Assembly: GCA_964485695.1 (NCBI GenBank)
Contig: CAZAKZ010000035.1
Span: forward strand, 1 to 43,460
Direction: 5' to 3'
Length of the DNA: 43,460 nucleotides
Source of the DNA: CAZAKZ01 sp964485695
Lineage (GTDB): Bacteria; Planctomycetota; JAFGQW01
Each line of letters starts with the position of its first letter. Position 1 is the first letter of the stretch. Below, in pieces: positions 40,966 through 43,460 of this stretch. The translations under genes and the position numbers were made by a program. Under the pieces are notes generated by a model. The model ran no database searches and was not told the DNA's origin. It saw only the letters and a program-made list of their open reading frames with translations.

Positions 40966-42390
40966 TTACCCTGTGATATCGTCCTGGATGTTCAGAAAGG
41001 GCTGGATCTTCGTGAGATAGGCCCGCAGCGTGGCCCAGGGGATTTCGTGGTCGGTGGAACTGATTTCCAGGAAAAAGCGGCCCCGGACAACCAGGGCCCT
41101 GCGGATGTGCATCGTGCCTCCCTCAGATTCCAGGACCACGTACGAGGTGCGAAGCACGGGGTATCCGGCCAGATCCCGGGTCCGGTTGGATTCCGTCTGC
41201 ACGGACATGCCTTCCGCTGCCATGCGTTTTTCCCTCGCCGCCAGCATATCCCGCTGGGCCTTGAGGAAGGAGAACGCCGCCGAGGGATTGTTCAGCTCGG
41301 CCACGGTCAAATGGACCTGCTTCACCTCGGCCTGGTGGGCCGTCTTGCTGCCGACTCGAGCCAAACTCGACATCAGGACCTTCACGCGCCGGGCGGGAAG
41401 CTCGGTCAGTAGGATCTTCTCGAGGGTTCTCTTATCCGTCTGTCCCGGCGTGACCGTCCATTTTTCCCCGCTGCAGAGGTCTTCCATTGCGGCCAAAACA
41501 GGAGCCAGAGGATCGGGCTTCGGGGCTATTTTCGGCTTCTTCACGGGAATGGAGGGGAATGCCCCGAAAGCCGTGGGCGGTGTCTGGATCCGGCGCTGGA
41601 TTTCCGGGAGACCGCTGCTCTTCAGGCACTGCTCCACCCAGAGCCTGGCCCGTTCCCGGCCTTTACCCACGAATGCATAGAGCAGAATCTCGGCCTGGTT
41701 TTCGTCTTTGGAGGTCGTGAAAGAGGCCAGAGACCGGGTGAAGGTGATCTCGTGTCGCTTCGAGTTCCGGACGAGGCTTGAGGCCGCCCATGAGGCGTGG
41801 CCCTCCTGGAAGGCCAGTCGAGCGGCCAGCATTTCCAGGGTGCTGTCCAAGGGTGGATCCTCGTCGGCGAATCGCCGCTTTTCGAAATCGGCCATGCGGG
41901 TCAGTTCCCGCACCAGGGCGAACTGGATCAGAGGGTGGATCTGCCGGGAGACGATGCGATCCGGATCCAGATGTCGGTCGAGGTTGGAAGGCACCACGAG
42001 AAGGCGGCTCTCGTCGTCGTTGTAGACGTGCCGGATGATGAAAAGGGGAGCCAGGTGCCCCGCCACCTTTTCCGCGATACGCCGGGCCTGATCGGGAAAG
42101 AGGACCGGTCGGGTGCCGGGTTCGGGCTCCATGACCACCTTCTGGATCTGCGTCAGCTCCTTCTGCAGTTCCTTGATGAGGGCGACCTTGAGATGGTTCC
42201 GGTCCACGACCTTGAGGGGAATGGGTTCATAAACCCGGATACCCAGGGATTGGCTCATCCTCGGGCCGAGTTCACGGATCTTCTCCCGGAGGTTTTCGGG
42301 TTTGAACTCGGTCCGGCCCTGACCCGGACACGTACGAACACCGGTGAACAGGATTCCCACCGCCAACACCGTCCAGAGCAATTTGCGCAT
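40966..42390 (-). CDS. Secreted protein of unknown function
   Basis: This 474-residue protein starts with a signal peptide (RKLLWTVLAVGILFTGVRT, cleavage near CPGQG) and is otherwise soluble. The N-terminal half is helical with a charged ELQKELTQIQ stretch; the middle (ELTRMADFEKRRFADE) could be another helical bundle; a Pro-rich linker (IPVKKPKIAPKPDP) separates a C-terminal domain with VHLTVAELNNPSAAF and a TMHIRRALVVRGRFFLEIS strand pair. No known catalytic motif is visible, and I cannot name the family. It shares its strand with the beta-propeller gene but is 327 bp from it, and is divergent from the gene at 42588. Confidence 0.65.
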   Translation of the reverse strand: MRKLLWTVLAVGILFTGVRTCPGQGRTEFKPENLREKIRELGPRMSQSLGIRVYEPIPLKVVDRNHLKVALIKELQKELTQIQKVVMEPEPGTRPVLFPDQARRIAEKVAGHLAPLFIIRHVYNDDESRLLVVPSNLDRHLDPDRIVSRQIHPLIQFALVRELTRMADFEKRRFADEDPPLDSTLEMLAARLAFQEGHASWAASSLVRNSKRHEITFTRSLASFTTSKDENQAEILLYAFVGKGRERARLWVEQCLKSSGLPEIQRRIQTPPTAFGAFPSIPVKKPKIAPKPDPLAPVLAAMEDLCSGEKWTVTPGQTDKRTLEKILLTELPARRVKVLMSSLARVGSKTAHQAEVKQVHLTVAELNNPSAAFSFLKAQRDMLAAREKRMAAEGMSVQTESNRTRDLAGYPVLRTSYVVLESEGGTMHIRRALVVRGRFFLEISSTDHEIPWATLRAYLTKIQPFLNIQDDITG

Positions 42391-42587
42391 TTTTTATCTC
42401 TCCCCGGCGGCCCTGGATACGAAAAGATAGAATATCGGGCCGATGATCATGGAGGTGGATGCGACCCGTCGCCGCCTTCCACGGCCCGTGATGAACCATG
42501 CACAGGCTTATGAAAACGTCGGAATATTTTTCACCGATCTGGAGCATTCCCCGGGATGCGGCCCTTATCTATGGATCCTATAGACTT

Positions 42588-43421
42588 ATGCGAGTTCACC
42601 TGCTGTTGAGTTCCGGCTTCCTGGGTCTGATCCTGGGTGCGGCTCCGGCCTTCATTCCAGGGCGCCTCGAGGCCCAGGATCGCGCTCTCTACGTCTGGAA
42701 ACTGGCACCTCGGCTGGACCGGTTCGAGACGATCTTCACGGTCTCCCGGAAGGCGGGTATCCGCCGTCTCTTCCTGGCGGTATCGAAGCAGGTCCTCGAG
42801 AAGCCGGCAAGCCTCCGTGCCTTCCTCACGCGAACTCACGCCACCGGCCTGGAAGCCCACGCCGTGGTTTCGGAGAACACCTGGGCCCTCGAGGCGAACC
42901 GGGAAGCGGGCCTCACCCGTATTCGACGGATTCTCGCGCTGAATCAGTCCCTGAAGAAGAAGGCACGTTTCGCAGGGATTCACCTCGACGTGGAAGTGCA
43001 CGCGCTGGAGCGATTCAAGTCGGCCAAGCGCGTATGGCGCCACAACCCCGAGGCTCTCGACACGATCCGGGGGTTGCTGAAGCAGTGGCTGGCCTGGATC
43101 GACGCCGTGGTCAATGTCGTGAGGAGAGAGTCACCGTCGATCGAGGTGAGCGTGGCGGTGCCTCACTGGTTCCTGAAGTCGGGCTCTCCCTACAGGGTTT
43201 CTTGGAAGGGCCGGGAGGAAGAGGTCACGGTTCATGTCATGCGGCGGGTCGACGAGGTCGTGGTCATGGCATACGCGGCGAAACCGACCGTGATTCCACG
43301 CCTGGCGAGAGAGGAGACCGCACTTGCGGCGAGACCTGGCATGGCCCGGACTCGAGTCGCGGTCAGCGTGAGTCCCCGCGGACCCCGGGGGACCAGTCTC
43401 TTTGCGGGCCAATGCCGTTAA
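42588..43421 (+). CDS. Secreted TIM-barrel-like (glycoside-hydrolase-fold) protein, possibly shortened
   Basis: The ATG at 42588 gives a signal peptide (MRVHLLLSSGFLGLILG) and 277 residues. The strand pattern and segments GIRRLFLAVS, FAGIHLDVEVHAL and VDEVVVMAYAAKP fit the alternating strand-helix plan of a TIM barrel, with acidic residues at the ends of strands as in glycoside hydrolases. The protein ends abruptly after GTSLFAGQCR, before the last strand and helix expected in such barrels. A different frame continues to a TGA at 43441-43443 with a plausible ending (ANAVKLQEAAD), so a frameshift or sequencing error near the G run at 43387-43391 is possible. No specific activity can be assigned. 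Confidence 0.65.
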   Translation: MRVHLLLSSGFLGLILGAAPAFIPGRLEAQDRALYVWKLAPRLDRFETIFTVSRKAGIRRLFLAVSKQVLEKPASLRAFLTRTHATGLEAHAVVSENTWALEANREAGLTRIRRILALNQSLKKKARFAGIHLDVEVHALERFKSAKRVWRHNPEALDTIRGLLKQWLAWIDAVVNVVRRESPSIEVSVAVPHWFLKSGSPYRVSWKGREEEVTVHVMRRVDEVVVMAYAAKPTVIPRLAREETALAARPGMARTRVAVSVSPRGPRGTSLFAGQCR

Positions 43422-43439
43422 GCTCCAGGAGGCTGCGGA

Positions 43440-43460
43440 CTGAAGCGCGTCCTGCTCGTT
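43440..43460 (+). CDS. Possible start of a further gene (cut by window edge)
   Basis: AGGAGG at 43427-43432 is perfectly spaced (7 bases) from a CTG at 43440, which opens a frame encoding KRVLLV to the window end. CTG is a rare start codon; the spacing is the only support, and the frame is too short to identify. Confidence 0.3.

Noticed and set aside
40781..41020. A 79-codon plus-strand frame
   Set aside because: It runs into the 3' end of the minus-strand gene at 40966 with no ribosome-binding site and no family resemblance.
1..43460. CRISPR array, prophage or complete insertion sequence
   Set aside because: No regularly spaced repeats, no integrase or transposase and no phage structural genes were found in the window.

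Overview
The window is about 43.5 kb of GC-rich bacterial chromosome, densely coded on both strands. The mix of genes points to a Planctomycetota-like bacterium. It has many large secreted proteins of unknown function, a Hanks-type kinase with a huge outer domain, FHA/GAF sigma-54 activators, paired DUF3857/transglutaminase proteins, and a beta-propeller protein whose C-terminal domain resembles one common in planctomycetal secreted proteins. This placement is an inference from gene content and recalled families; no rRNA or tRNA gene is present to confirm it.

Layout. Positions 1-3600 hold the 3' end of a repeat-rich protein of unknown function and two GT4 glycosyltransferases. Positions 3616-10430 form a three-gene unit: an FHA-GAF-sigma-54 activator, a secreted protein with a broken zinc-peptidase motif, and a transmembrane Ser/Thr kinase. 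Between this kinase and a convergent VIT/VWA protein lies a 424-bp gap holding a c-di-GMP-I (GEMM-I) riboswitch on the minus strand. It has its own sigma-70 promoter and a terminator-like end but no convincing gene behind it. Positions 13360-16054 (minus) are a compact housekeeping run: ruvC, a ComEA-like helix-hairpin-helix protein, nadC and birA. Positions 16160-19467 (plus) hold an ECF sigma factor, a putative anti-sigma factor, a secreted basic protein and a CPBP membrane protease. A TPR protein follows, its start codon lying inside a 172-bp palindromic element. Next come a second sigma-54 activator with two GAF domains, an AT-rich island, an RpoD-type sigma factor and a small lipoprotein.

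Positions 25549-29831 (minus) encode an S1C/HtrA-like protease with an intact triad, a tandem double pseudoprotease with a PDZ domain, and a secreted beta-propeller. Positions 29935-39301 (plus) encode two very large secreted TPR-DUF3857-transglutaminase proteins, the first with an intact Cys-His-Asp triad and the second without the cysteine, followed by ilvD. The right end holds two secreted minus-strand proteins, one of the planctomycetal beta-propeller type, and a TIM-barrel-like plus-strand protein.

Themes. Catalytically dead relatives sit beside active or related enzymes at three loci. Transcription control is unusually rich for this length: two sigma-54 activators, two sigma factors, one kinase and one riboswitch. 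Short repeats lie exactly on stop or start codons. The strongest candidate for something new is the orphan c-di-GMP RNA at 10460-10850; next are the kinase/FHA/sigma-54 unit and the active/inactive enzyme pairs.
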